A stretch of 64,000 bases of DNA from Labilibaculum filiforme. Lineage in GTDB: Bacteria; Bacteroidota; Bacteroidia; Bacteroidales; Marinifilaceae. The notes beneath the pieces are model-generated. The model was not told the DNA's origin. It did not search any database and saw only the letters and a program-made list of their open reading frames with translations. Below are positions 33,186 to 41,863 of the stretch, piece by piece (position 1 is the first letter of the stretch; the number at the start of each line of letters is the position of its first letter). The position numbers and the translations under genes are program-made. Where the stretch lies: assembly GCF_002843315.1 (NCBI RefSeq), contig NZ_MVDD01000019.1, positions 1-64,000 on the forward strand. Reading direction: 5' to 3'.

Positions 33186-34262
33186 ATGAAAGTACACAAC
33201 TTTTCTGCAGGTCCTTCAATTCTTCCTGATTTTACAGTTGAAAAAACAGCTGAAGCAATTAAAAATTTTGCCGGAACAAGTCTTTCTTTGATGGAAGTGT
33301 CTCACCGTAGCAAAGAATTTGTTGCAGTAATGGATGAGGCTATCGCTTTGTTTAAGGAATTATTGAGTATTCCTGAAGGTTACTCGGTTTTGTTTCTTGG
33401 TGGTGGCGCCTCCACTCAGTTTTGCATGATTCCTTACAATTTGTTAGGAAAAAAAGCAGCGTATCTTAATACAGGTGCCTGGGCAAACAAAGCTTTAAAA
33501 GAAGCAAAACTATTTGGTGAAGTAGTAGAAGTAGCATCTTCTAAAGATACAGTTTACAACTACATCCCTAAAGGATATAAAATTCCTTCTGATGCGGATT
33601 ATTTTCACATTACAACTAACAACACTATTTACGGTACAGAGATTAAAGAAGATTTAGACGTTAACGTTCCTTTGGTAGCTGATATGTCATCTGATATTTT
33701 CTCTCGTCCAGTTGATGTTTCAAAGTATGCATTAATTTATGGTGGTGCTCAAAAGAACCTTGCTCCAGCAGGTGTTACTTTTGTAATTGTAAAAGATGAA
33801 ATTCTTGGAAAAGTAGATCGTCAGATTCCTACTATGTTGAACTACCAAACACACATCGATGGAGAGTCAATGTTTAATACTCCTCCAGTTGTTCCTGTTT
33901 TTGCAGCTCTTCAAACTTTGAAGTGGATCAAAGAACAAGGTGGTGTGTCGGCAATGCAAAAGCTAAACGAAGATAAAGCAGCAGTGCTTTACAACGAGAT
34001 TGACAGTAATCCAATGTTTAAAGGAACCGTTATTAACAAAGAAGATCGTTCATTAATGAATATCTGTTTTGTGATGAATGACGAGTATAAAGAATTGGAA
34101 AAAGACTTCTACGAATTTGCTACCGCAAAAGGGATGTCAGGAATTAAAGGACACCGTTCAGTTGGTGGTTTCCGTGCTTCTACCTACAATGCCTTGCCAA
34201 AATCAAGCGTACAGGCATTAGTTGATTGCATGAAAGAATTCAAAAGCATTCACGTAAAATAA
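33186..34262 (+). CDS. serC: phosphoserine aminotransferase SerC
   Basis: This 358-residue PLP enzyme converts 3-phosphohydroxypyruvate and glutamate to phosphoserine in serine synthesis, and may also act in pyridoxal phosphate synthesis. Family marks are [13 protein letters not shown] at the start, [15 protein letters not shown], and the lysine that binds the cofactor in [16 protein letters not shown]. The C-terminus [18 protein letters not shown] is typical. It is followed by the SerA-type dehydrogenase gene, so two of the three serine pathway steps are adjacent. No serB is seen. Confidence 0.95.
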   Translation: MKVHNFSAGPSILPDFTVEKTAEAIKNFAGTSLSLMEVSHRSKEFVAVMDEAIALFKELLSIPEGYSVLFLGGGASTQFCMIPYNLLGKKAAYLNTGAWANKALKEAKLFGEVVEVASSKDTVYNYIPKGYKIPSDADYFHITTNNTIYGTEIKEDLDVNVPLVADMSSDIFSRPVDVSKYALIYGGAQKNLAPAGVTFVIVKDEILGKVDRQIPTMLNYQTHIDGESMFNTPPVVPVFAALQTLKWIKEQGGVSAMQKLNEDKAAVLYNEIDSNPMFKGTVINKEDRSLMNICFVMNDEYKELEKDFYEFATAKGMSGIKGHRSVGGFRASTYNALPKSSVQALVDCMKEFKSIHVK

Positions 34263-34277
34263 TTATAATAGGAAATG

Positions 34278-34306
34278 AGCAGGAATGGCGAAATCCATCT
34301 CCTGCT
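34278..34306 (+). terminator. hairpin after serC (weak terminator or attenuator)
   Basis: AGCAGGAATGG and CCATCTCCTGCT pair with one bulge around a short loop. Only a weak T run follows, so readthrough into the dehydrogenase gene is likely. Confidence 0.45.
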
Positions 34307-34310
34307 TATT

Positions 34311-34377
34311 TGTCATTCGGTGCACGAGGAACGACTAAAGTAATGTATTCATTACTTCGATTTGGCTGGCAATGACA
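34311..34377. repeat. REP-like palindromic element between serC and the SerA gene
   Basis: The 67-bp element begins TGTCATTCGGTGCACGAGGA and ends GGCTGGCAATGACA. The outer arms TGTCATT / AATGACA pair, and a central hairpin AAGTAATG-TATT-CATTACTT forms the core. The outer sequence resembles the common intergenic TGTCATTGCGAGGAACGAAG type of repetitive palindromes. Genome copy number is not visible here. Confidence 0.6.
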
Positions 34378-34410
34378 TTTTATTTTTTCATAATTCAAAT
34401 ATCAAATAAA

Positions 34411-35334
34411 ATGACAAAAGTATTAATTGCAACCGATAAACCTTTTGCTCCTGCAGCTGTTGATAGTATCAGAACTGTTGTGGAAGGTGCTGGTTACGAA
34501 TTGGTTTTGTTGGAATCTTATACTGATAAAGCAGACCTGTTAGCGGCAGTTGCCGATGTTGACGCAATGATTATTCGTAGCGATAAAGCTACAAGGGAAG
34601 TAATTGAAGCGGCTAAAAAACTTAAAGTAATTGTTCGTGCAGGTGCAGGATACGATAATATCGATTTGGAGGCATGTACTGAAAATGGCGTTGTAGCAAT
34701 GAACACTCCAGGGCAGAATTCAAATGCTGTTGCTGAGTTGGTTTTTGGTATGATGGTATTTTTGGCAAGAAAAGGTTTCAACGGTAGCGCTGGTGTAGAA
34801 TTGCGCGGAAAGAAAATCGGTATTCATGCTTATGGAAATGTAGGTCGTTACGTTGGCGAAATAGCCAAAGGTTTTGGAATGGAAGTATATGCTTTCGATC
34901 CATTTGTGGCTAAGAAAACCATTGAAGCTGATGGAGTGAAAGTATTAGATTCTGTGGAGGAATTATACAGCACTTGTAACTATGTTTCTCTTCATATTCC
35001 TGCAAATGATAAAACAAAAAATTCAATCAATTTCGATTTGTTGAACAAGATGCCTAAAGGTGGGGTACTTGTAAATACAGCTCGTAAAGAAGTGATTGAC
35101 GAGGCCGGTTTGATTCAATTAATGGATGCTCGTAAGGATTTTGCTTACATTTCGGATATTGCTCCAGATTGCAAAGAGGAAATTGAAGCTAAATTCCAAG
35201 GTCGATTCTTCTTTACTCCAAAGAAAATGGGTGCACAAACTGCTGAGGCAAATATCAATGCTGGTATTGCTGGTGCAAATCAAATTGTGAACTGCATTAA
35301 AAATGGAGACGAAACATACCGGGTAAATAAGTAG
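34411..35334 (+). CDS. serA: D-3-phosphoglycerate dehydrogenase-type D-2-hydroxyacid dehydrogenase
   Basis: This 307-residue NAD-dependent enzyme oxidises 3-phosphoglycerate in the first step of serine synthesis. It has the split catalytic domain (VLIATDKPFAP at the start) and a Rossmann part with GKKIGIHAYGNVGRYVGEIA. It also has NTARKEVIDEAGL and a late SDIAPDC-KEE segment where the usual catalytic His region sits. It is the short form with no C-terminal ACT domain, so feedback by serine through ACT is not expected. The start at 34411 (MTKVLIATD) is chosen over the open frame from 34372. It follows serC, which supports the serine role over other hydroxyacids. Confidence 0.85.
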   Translation: MTKVLIATDKPFAPAAVDSIRTVVEGAGYELVLLESYTDKADLLAAVADVDAMIIRSDKATREVIEAAKKLKVIVRAGAGYDNIDLEACTENGVVAMNTPGQNSNAVAELVFGMMVFLARKGFNGSAGVELRGKKIGIHAYGNVGRYVGEIAKGFGMEVYAFDPFVAKKTIEADGVKVLDSVEELYSTCNYVSLHIPANDKTKNSINFDLLNKMPKGGVLVNTARKEVIDEAGLIQLMDARKDFAYISDIAPDCKEEIEAKFQGRFFFTPKKMGAQTAEANINAGIAGANQIVNCIKNGDETYRVNK

Positions 35335-35348
35335 TATGATAGATTGAG

Positions 35349-35373
35349 TAAATGAGATGTGAGTTAATGAGTT
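35349..35373 (+). repeat. left inverted repeat flanking the S23 pseudogene
   Basis: These 25 bp, starting TAAATGAGATGTGAG and ending TTAATGAGTT, are close to the reverse complement of 35757-35782. The two could form a long RNA stem enclosing the decayed gene. Confidence 0.65.
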
Positions 35374-35766
35374 AACTGAAATTACTAATCGCGACATTCG
35401 ATTTTGAAGATGTAAAGGGGTATCAAAAATCATTAGTATTTATTGATTTGGTATATGTACTCACTTTAAGATTTTCGAAGGATGAATTTTTGGTTTAACC
35501 AATCAATTTCGAAGAGCAGCCAATTCAATTGCCTTAAATTTAGAGGGAGGGTTTGGTGAAAGTATTGCTTTGAGTTTGAGATATCTTTGTATTGTCAGGG
35601 ACTTTATAGTGGATTGTGTTGTATGTTCTACAATTGCTAAATAAAGAAATTTCATTGATGAGAAGGAGGAATTAAAGACTCGCGAATTATAGAGGAATTA
35701 TCAAAGATGTCCATGGGATATAGAAAATATCTTGAAAGAAAAATTAATGAGGTGAAAACTCATTAA
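35369..35766 (+). pseudogene. decayed four-helix-bundle protein gene (S23 / 23S rRNA intervening-sequence family)
   Basis: Joining frames restores a typical S23-family protein. The pieces are ELTEITNRDIRF, then EDVKGYQKSLVFIDLVYVLT with SKDEF, then GLTNQFRRAANSIALNLEGG with FGES, later CVVCSTIAK, RNFIDEKEELKTREL, and ELSKMSMGYRKYLERKINEV up to TAA at 35764. The lesions are an extra T after RDIRF, a missing T after DEF, a nonsense TAA where Gln is expected, and a missing T after TREL. Three of the four are in T runs. Intact relatives encode small helical proteins found inside 23S rRNA intervening sequences and also dispersed in genomes. It is not translated as one protein here. Confidence 0.85.
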
Positions 35767-35782
35767 CACATTCACTCATTTA
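35757..35782 (-). repeat. right inverted repeat flanking the S23 pseudogene
   Basis: The 26 bp read AACTCATTAACACATTCACT and on to ATTTA. The reverse complement matches 35349-35373 apart from a few bases in the middle. It overlaps the last codons of the pseudogene. Confidence 0.65.
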
Positions 35783-35826
35783 TTATTGCACTAAACAAAC
35801 AAACACAACAAAAAACAAATAACGCA

Positions 35827-37077
35827 ATGGCTATTTTAAAACCATTTAAGGGCTTACGCCCACCAAAAGAAATATCAAAAGATTTGGCTTGCTTGCCATA
35901 CGATGTAATGAATTCAGAGGAAGCTGCTCAAATGGCTGAAGGTAAAGAAGTGTCTTTGCTTCACATCACTCGTGCCGAAATTGACTGTCCTGCTGGAACA
36001 GATGTTCACTCAGAAGAGGTGTATAAAAAATCTGTATCCAATTTAAAAATGTTCCAGGATAAGGGATGGTTGGTTCAGGACGAGGAAGCTAAGTTTTATA
36101 TCTATGCTCAAACCATGGATGGTAGAACTCAGTATGGTATTGTTGCAAATGCTGCTTGTGAAGACTACAAGAATGGTGTGATTAAAAAACACGAGTTGAC
36201 TCGCCCGGATAAAGAGGAAGATCGAATGATTTTGACTCGTTATACCGAAGCTAATTTAGAGCCAGTATTCTTTTCTTATAAAGCGGTTCCAGAGATTGAT
36301 GCTATTGTTGCTAATATTGTAAAGAACGAAGAAGCAGAGTACGATTTTGTTGCTGAAGACGGATTTGGTCATCATTTTTGGCCTGTAAATAATCCAGCAA
36401 CTAATAAGGAGTTGGAAGAGTTGTTCGCAACTAAAGTTCCTGCTACCTATGTTGCCGATGGTCATCATCGTACTGCAGCCGCGGCTCGCATTGGAGATGA
36501 ATTTGCAGCAAAAAATCCTAATCACACAGGTGATGAGGAGTATAATTACTTTATGGCTGTTCATTTTCCAGATAATCAGTTAGCAATTATCGATTACAAT
36601 CGTGTTGTTAAGGATTTAAACGGAATGACTGAAGTGGAGTTTTTAGCTAAGTTGGAGCAAACATTTGAAGTGGAGTGTATGGGAGCAGATACTTACAAAC
36701 CTGCTAAATTGCACGAATTCTCTATGTATCTGGATAATAAATGGTACAAACTAAATGCTAAAAAGGGAACTTACGATGATAAAGATCCTATTGGAGTTTT
36801 AGACGTAACTATTTTATCGAATCATGTTTTGGATAATTTATTAGGCGTTGAGGATCTTCGTACTACTACTCGTGTTGAGTTTGTAGGTGGTATTCGTGGA
36901 TTAGGGGAGCTGAAAAAACGTGTTGATAGTGGCAATATGAAAGTTGCTTTTGCTTTGTACGCTGTTTCTATGCAACAATTAATCGATATTGCTGATACTG
37001 GTAATATTATGCCTCCAAAAACAACTTGGTTCGAGCCTAAGCTTCGTTCGGGTTTATTGATACATAAATTGGACTAA
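35827..37077 (+). CDS. DUF1015 family protein
   Basis: This 416-residue cytoplasmic protein of the DUF1015 family has no established biochemical role. The family marks are clear: LKPFKGLRPPKE at the start, LACLPYDVMNSEEA, HELTRPDKEEDRMILTRYTE, the conserved ATYVADGHHRTAAAARI, and a C-terminal MPPKTTWFEPKLRSGLLIHK. It is often found beside serine synthesis genes in this phylum, as here after serC and serA, which suggests a link to serine or phosphoserine metabolism. That link is guilt by association only. A terminator follows. Confidence 0.85.
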   Translation: MAILKPFKGLRPPKEISKDLACLPYDVMNSEEAAQMAEGKEVSLLHITRAEIDCPAGTDVHSEEVYKKSVSNLKMFQDKGWLVQDEEAKFYIYAQTMDGRTQYGIVANAACEDYKNGVIKKHELTRPDKEEDRMILTRYTEANLEPVFFSYKAVPEIDAIVANIVKNEEAEYDFVAEDGFGHHFWPVNNPATNKELEELFATKVPATYVADGHHRTAAAARIGDEFAAKNPNHTGDEEYNYFMAVHFPDNQLAIIDYNRVVKDLNGMTEVEFLAKLEQTFEVECMGADTYKPAKLHEFSMYLDNKWYKLNAKKGTYDDKDPIGVLDVTILSNHVLDNLLGVEDLRTTTRVEFVGGIRGLGELKKRVDSGNMKVAFALYAVSMQQLIDIADTGNIMPPKTTWFEPKLRSGLLIHKLD

Positions 37078-37100
37078 GAAGTTAATTTTTTATAAGGATT

Positions 37101-37132
37101 AAAGGATGCCATTTGGTATCCTTTTTTTTTTT
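37101..37132 (+). terminator. terminator after DUF1015 gene
   Basis: The arms AAAGGATGCC / GGTATCCTTT (one G-T pair) are followed by a long T run. Confidence 0.85.
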
Positions 37133-37145
37133 CGAAATTTTATCA

Positions 37146-37270
37146 TTAACCATTTGGTTAAAAAAGTTTATTTTTTTTGTTGGAAAATAAAAAAAAGCGA
37201 TACATTTGCATTAACCAAACGGTTAAACCGGGTGGTTAATTTTTTGAGAGTCAGTTAACCAAATGGTTAA
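37146..37270. promoter_or_regulatory. array of TetR operators upstream of the efflux operon
   Basis: Three 16-bp palindromes of the form TTAACCannnnGGTTAA-like dyads occur at 37146-37161 (TTAACCATTTGGTTAA), 37211-37226 (TTAACCAAACGGTTAA) and 37255-37270 (TTAACCAAATGGTTAA). A degenerate fourth is at 37223-37239. They surround and follow the promoter at 37176-37208 and lie just before the tetR gene. This is the expected layout for autorepression. Confidence 0.8.
37176..37208 (+). promoter_or_regulatory. promoter of tetR-efflux operon
   Basis: TTTG/TTG at 37176-37182 and a perfect TACATTTG at 37201-37208, with an 18 to 21 nt spacer, match the Bacteroidota primary-sigma consensus. The start would fall inside the second operator. 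Confidence 0.7.
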
Positions 37271-37281
37271 AAAGAATAAAA

Positions 37282-37890
37282 ATGGATAAAAAGTCACTTG
37301 AAACCCAAGAGAGTATTCTAATTGCAGCACGAATTATTTTTGCACAAAAGGGGCTGGCTGGAGCTAGAATGCAAGAAATTGCCGATACTGCTGGAATTAA
37401 TAAAGCATTATTGCATTACTACTATAAAAGTAAAGAGAAACTATTCGAACAAATATTTGAAGAAGCCTTAGTGAAAATCATGCGACCACTTTCAACCTTT
37501 TTGGCGGATGATTCGGAGTTGTTTCAGAAGATTCGAAATATCTGTAATATCTATCACAAAGTGTTATTTGAATATCCATTTTTGCCCAATTTTATACTGA
37601 ATGAGGTAACGACTGATCCTTCGCGCATTTTTAATATCATGACTAAGGAAGATGTTTTGGAAGCAAAAGGTAAAACATTGCAGCAGATTAATAAGGCGGT
37701 TCAATCAGGAAAAATTAGAGCGATTGATCCTCAGGAATTGATATTAAATATCATCAGTTTGTCTGTGTTTCCCTTTGCTGCTCGTCCTATGGCCGAGGAA
37801 TTGCTATTTAAAGATGTTGATATGGACGAAATGCTTCAAACAAGAGCTGAGCGAGTTGCTGATTTTGTTATTCAATCGATAAAAATTTAA
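37282..37890 (+). CDS. TetR/AcrR family transcriptional repressor
   Basis: This 202-residue regulator has an N-terminal TetR helix-turn-helix (LAGARMQEIADTAGINKALLHY, reading through KSKEKLFEQIF) at residues about 22-58. The C-terminal ligand domain is helical and variable. It is the first gene of an operon with TolC, HlyD, two ABC ATPases and two permeases. The palindromes before it are its likely binding sites. It probably derepresses the exporter when a toxic compound or bile-like molecule binds, but the ligand cannot be inferred. Confidence 0.9.
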   Translation: MDKKSLETQESILIAARIIFAQKGLAGARMQEIADTAGINKALLHYYYKSKEKLFEQIFEEALVKIMRPLSTFLADDSELFQKIRNICNIYHKVLFEYPFLPNFILNEVTTDPSRIFNIMTKEDVLEAKGKTLQQINKAVQSGKIRAIDPQELILNIISLSVFPFAARPMAEELLFKDVDMDEMLQTRAERVADFVIQSIKI

Positions 37891-37899
37891 TTTTTTGAT

Positions 37900-39189
37900 A
37901 TGAGCACAATTTTTAGAAAAAGTAAATACATTTTTTTACTGATAATCTTTTTTAAGCTTCAGATAAGCTATGGACAGGATACTGTTTTGAGCTTGGAGCA
38001 AATCCAAAACGAGGTACAAAAGAATTATCCTTTAATAAAAGGAAAGGCACTTTTAAGTGAGTCTTCCGGTTTAAATGTTGAAAATTTAAAGGTTTCCTAT
38101 TTGCCTCGATTTTATGCCAACGGACAAGTAAGTTACCAATCGGAGGTAACTGGAATTAGTTTGCCTGGGGTAGATGCGCCAAAAGCTCCGAAAGATCGAT
38201 ATGCTTTGAATCTTGATATTGAGCAATTGATTTACGATGGAGGGAAAACCAAAAGTAGAATTAAGGTAGAAGAGCAAAATTCACAGGTTGAAATCAATGA
38301 TCTTGAAATTCAGATGTATCAATTGCGAGCACGAGTAAATGCTGCGTATTATGGAATACAGTTGGTTCGAAAAAGTAAATTGGTGCTTTTCGATAAGCAA
38401 AAAACGATTTCGAATCGCTTGCAACAAATTAAGTCGGCAGTAGATAATGGTGTTGTTTTGCCAGCCAATTTAAAAGTGCTACAATCGGAATTGCTTTTAA
38501 TCGATCAGCAAGTTCAGGAGTTAAACGCCATGGAAGAAGCTTCTTTTTCGGTACTTTCCGAATTAATGGGACGAAGTCTTAGTGCAGATGTGAAGTTGAA
38601 GGAAACTAGTTATGAGAATGAATTATTGCTTAGTGCCAATTTGGATCTTACACAACGACCAGAATATGTGCTATTTTCTAGTCAGAAATCCTTACTCGAA
38701 GCACAAAAAGAGCTTATAAAAAAGGATAGATCTCCGGTTATTACAGGATTCGGACAAGCAGGTTATGGAAATCCGACTTACAATCAATTAAAGGACGAGT
38801 TTGATACTTATTACATGCTAGGAGCAAAAATATCATGGAATATTTTCGATTGGAAGTCTAATCGGCGCAAGCAAAAAGAGATCGGAATACGAAGAGATAT
38901 AGTGGAAACTAAAGAGTTAAGCTTTACACAGAATCAGTTAATCGAAATCGGGAACGAAACTAGTAAAATTAAAAAATTCAATATTTTACTGGAAAAAGAT
39001 GATGCAATAATTGAGTTGCAGACAGCTGTGAGTAAAAGTGCGGCTTCGCAATTAGATAATGGTGTAATTACTTCCAGTGATTATTTGGAAGATCTGAATA
39101 AAGAAATTCAAGCAAAATTAAATAAGGAATATCATACCATTCAATTGCAACAATCAATAGCTGAATACAACAGAATTAAAGGAATTTAA
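37900..39189 (+). CDS. TolC family outer membrane efflux protein
   Basis: This 429-residue outer-membrane channel component of the exporter has a signal peptide ending near LQISYGQ. The rest is long helices in two repeated halves typical of the OEP family (LSLEQIQNEVQKNYPLIKGK, LDIEQLIYDGGKTKSRIKVE, SWNIFDWKSNRRKQKEIG). It begins nine bases after tetR and is followed by the HlyD-type adaptor after 12 bp. It would form the trimeric outlet for the ABC-2 pump encoded downstream. Confidence 0.9.
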   Translation: MSTIFRKSKYIFLLIIFFKLQISYGQDTVLSLEQIQNEVQKNYPLIKGKALLSESSGLNVENLKVSYLPRFYANGQVSYQSEVTGISLPGVDAPKAPKDRYALNLDIEQLIYDGGKTKSRIKVEEQNSQVEINDLEIQMYQLRARVNAAYYGIQLVRKSKLVLFDKQKTISNRLQQIKSAVDNGVVLPANLKVLQSELLLIDQQVQELNAMEEASFSVLSELMGRSLSADVKLKETSYENELLLSANLDLTQRPEYVLFSSQKSLLEAQKELIKKDRSPVITGFGQAGYGNPTYNQLKDEFDTYYMLGAKISWNIFDWKSNRRKQKEIGIRRDIVETKELSFTQNQLIEIGNETSKIKKFNILLEKDDAIIELQTAVSKSAASQLDNGVITSSDYLEDLNKEIQAKLNKEYHTIQLQQSIAEYNRIKGI

Positions 39190-39201
39190 AGAATTATAAA
39201 A

Positions 39202-40083
39202 ATGAAATTTACTACAATATTAGCAGTAGCCGTTGTATTCTTGACTTCGGCATGTAAACAAACTGGGAACGAGTCGGATGCTTACGGTAATTTCGAAGCA
39301 ACAGAATATATGATAGCCGCAGAGAATAATGGTAAAATAGTATCTCTGGATATAGAAGAAGGGGATGTGTTTTCTGAAGCAAAACAGGTTGGACTTATTG
39401 ATACAATTCAGCTGTTTCTTCAAAAAGAACAGTTGAAAGCTCAACGAGTTTCTATTGCTTCCGGAGTGCAAAATATTCTGTCGCGAATTGCTGTTTATCA
39501 GGAACAACTGTCCATTCTTAAAAAAGATAAGATACGTTTCGATAAGATGTTTGCCGATGGTGCGGCAACTAGTAAAGCTGTGGATGATATTAATGGAAAT
39601 ATTCTTGTGGTGCAACAACAAATACAGACTGTTAAAACAGAGAATGCCAGAGTGCTTGGTGATTTGGAAAATGTGACTCGGAAAATGGATGCTTTGAACG
39701 ACTTAATTGCGAAAAGTAAAATTTATGTACCAGAGGCTGCAACTGTTTTAGAAAAATATCATGAGGCATACGAAATGGTAAATACGGGAACTCCTTTATT
39801 TAAATTAGCCGATTTAAGATCTTTGGATTTACGTGTGTATATCAGTGGAGATCAACTATCCTCCGTTAAAATTGGTCAGGAAGTGAATGTGTTAATTGAT
39901 AAAAATGAGAAAGAGAACCATACCTTAAAGGGGAAAGTTATTTGGATTTCATCTCAATCGGAGTTTACTCCTAAAATTATTCAAACCAAAAAGGAAAGGG
40001 TGAAATTGGTATATGCTGTAAAAATAAAAGTTGCTAACGATGGTCTTCTGAAAATAGGAATGCCTGGTGAAGTTAGATTTTAA
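39202..40083 (+). CDS. HlyD/YbhG-type periplasmic adaptor, lipoprotein
   Basis: This 293-residue membrane fusion protein connects the inner-membrane ABC pump to the TolC channel. The lipobox LTSAC at residues 14-18 makes it a lipoprotein. The two halves of the lipoyl-like domain surround a helical hairpin (residues about 65-170). The second half has YVPEAATVLEKYHEAYEMVN and ends with a beta-barrel region (VYISGDQLSSVKIGQEVNVL). The gene order resembles the ybhG-ybhF-ybhS-ybhR system of Escherichia coli. Confidence 0.88.
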   Translation: MKFTTILAVAVVFLTSACKQTGNESDAYGNFEATEYMIAAENNGKIVSLDIEEGDVFSEAKQVGLIDTIQLFLQKEQLKAQRVSIASGVQNILSRIAVYQEQLSILKKDKIRFDKMFADGAATSKAVDDINGNILVVQQQIQTVKTENARVLGDLENVTRKMDALNDLIAKSKIYVPEAATVLEKYHEAYEMVNTGTPLFKLADLRSLDLRVYISGDQLSSVKIGQEVNVLIDKNEKENHTLKGKVIWISSQSEFTPKIIQTKKERVKLVYAVKIKVANDGLLKIGMPGEVRF

Positions 40084-40171
40084 TATCAAGTAGTATTTAA
40101 AAGGATGTTTAGTCGTATTTCATTAGTTTATTGACCTTTAGATATCTTAGAAATAGATGATATATAAAAAT

Positions 40172-41098
40172 ATGGATGCAAGTATACACATAGATAATTT
40201 ATCTAAAAGTTATGGAACAATACAAGCACTTAAAAATATTAATTTAGATATTCATTCGGGAGAATTATTTGGACTAATTGGTCCCGATGGTGCCGGGAAA
40301 ACAACGCTTTTTCGATTGTTGGCAACTTTATTACTGCCAAGTGAAGGTGTTGCCAAACTTTGCGGAATTGATAGTGTTGCCGAATACAAAAAGATTAGGA
40401 GTTTTCTTGGGTATATGCCGGGTAAATTCTCTCTTTATCAGGATTTAAGTGTGATTGAAAATTTGGAGTTCTTTGCAACGGTTTTTAATACAAGAATAGA
40501 GGATAATATGGATATGATCCATGATATTTGGGTGCAGATTGAGCCTTTTAAAAATCGTTTGGCAGGAAAACTATCTGGTGGAATGAAACAAAAGTTGGCG
40601 CTTTGTTGTGCATTAATTCATCAGCCGAAAATTCTTTTGCTCGACGAACCTACTACTGGTGTTGATTCTGTATCGCGAAGTGAGTTTTGGCAAATGTTAA
40701 AAGGACTAAAAAAGAAGGGAATTACAATTGTTGTAGCAACACCTTATATGGATGAGGCTAATTTGTGCGAGCGGGTTGCTTTGATTCAGGATGGTGAAAT
40801 TTTGCAAGTAAATAGTCCGGCCGAGATTGTAGAGCAATTCGAGAAAGACTTGTATTCAGTAAAAAGTGACGATAATTACCAAACGCTACTCGACTTAAGA
40901 GAATTTGAACATACCAACTCCGTTTTTCTTTTTGGACAAAACTTGCATTTTACGGATACCAGAAAGCAGTTTGCCGAAGATGAATTAAAGCAATATTTGA
41001 AAAATAAAGGACGATCGAATATTGTAATTGAAAAGATACAAGCAAGTATTGAAGATTGTTTTATGGCATTAAGCACAAAACCCGAAGCAAATGAATGA
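40172..41098 (+). CDS. ABC transporter ATPase (ABC-2 efflux, first ATPase)
   Basis: This ATPase of about 308 residues has Walker A GPDGAGKTT, signature KLSGGMKQKLAL and Walker B ILLLDEPTTGVD. The C-terminal extension (about residues 225-308) is typical of drug exporter ATPases. The start at 40172 (MDASIHIDNLSKSYG) is preferred, but an ATG at 40157 is also in frame. It overlaps the next ATPase gene by eight bases. Together they correspond to the two halves of YbhF, split here into separate genes. Confidence 0.9.
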   Translation: MDASIHIDNLSKSYGTIQALKNINLDIHSGELFGLIGPDGAGKTTLFRLLATLLLPSEGVAKLCGIDSVAEYKKIRSFLGYMPGKFSLYQDLSVIENLEFFATVFNTRIEDNMDMIHDIWVQIEPFKNRLAGKLSGGMKQKLALCCALIHQPKILLLDEPTTGVDSVSRSEFWQMLKGLKKKGITIVVATPYMDEANLCERVALIQDGEILQVNSPAEIVEQFEKDLYSVKSDDNYQTLLDLREFEHTNSVFLFGQNLHFTDTRKQFAEDELKQYLKNKGRSNIVIEKIQASIEDCFMALSTKPEANE

Positions 41099-41837
41099 GA
41101 AGGAGAAAGTGATACGTGTTAAAAACATGTACAAGAAATTCGGAGATTTTACTGCGAATAACGATTTGTCATTTGAAGTATCGAAAGGGGAGATTTTTGG
41201 TTTTTTAGGTGCGAATGGAGCGGGTAAAACAACGGCAATAAAAATACTTTGTGGCTTGTCTTTTCCAACTTCCGGCGAAATAAAGGTGGCAGGATTTGAT
41301 GTTTATACCGAACGGGAATCTGTTAAAAGAAACATCGGTTATATGAGTCAGAAATTCTCTCTCTACGAGGATTTAACGGTATTTGAGAACATTCGTTTCT
41401 ATGGTGGTATTTATGGTTTATCGAAAGCCGAAATAAATTCGAAAGCCGATGAATTATTGGATAAACTCGATTTGCAACATGCAAGAAATAAAATGATTAG
41501 CGCTTTGCCTTTGGGATGGAAGCAAAAGTTAGCCTTTTCGGTGGCTATTTTTCACAATCCGGAAATTGTTTTTCTCGACGAGCCAACCGGAGGAGTTGAT
41601 CCTGTTACCAGAAGGCAATTTTGGGATTTAATTTACGATGCTTCGCGTGCCGGAATTACTGTGTTTGTAACCACTCATTATATGGATGAAGCAGAATATT
41701 GCGATCGGGTTTCGATAATGGTCGACGGGAAAATAGAAGCGCTGGATACCCCTGAAAAGTTGAAAAAGCAGTTTAATGTTGATGATATGGATCAGGTGTT
41801 TTTGAGTTTGGCGAGACATGCAACCAACATCGAGTAA
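41091..41837 (+). CDS. ABC transporter ATPase (ABC-2 efflux, second ATPase)
   Basis: This 248-residue ATPase has a canonical Walker A (GANGAGKTT) and Walker B (VFLDEPTGGVD). Its signature loop reads ISALPLGWKQKLAFS instead of LSGGQ. The LPLGWKQ form is common in the second half of YbhF-like proteins, so one of the two ATP sites may be degenerate. It starts inside the end of the preceding ATPase gene, which implies coupled translation. Confidence 0.9.
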   Translation: MNEKEKVIRVKNMYKKFGDFTANNDLSFEVSKGEIFGFLGANGAGKTTAIKILCGLSFPTSGEIKVAGFDVYTERESVKRNIGYMSQKFSLYEDLTVFENIRFYGGIYGLSKAEINSKADELLDKLDLQHARNKMISALPLGWKQKLAFSVAIFHNPEIVFLDEPTGGVDPVTRRQFWDLIYDASRAGITVFVTTHYMDEAEYCDRVSIMVDGKIEALDTPEKLKKQFNVDDMDQVFLSLARHATNIE

Positions 41838-41863
41838 CGTTTATAAGTAAAATTGAAATACAG

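Noticed and set aside
35841-36564. serB-like function for the DUF1015 gene
   Set aside because: No haloacid dehalogenase motif is present, so a phosphoserine phosphatase role is not supported.
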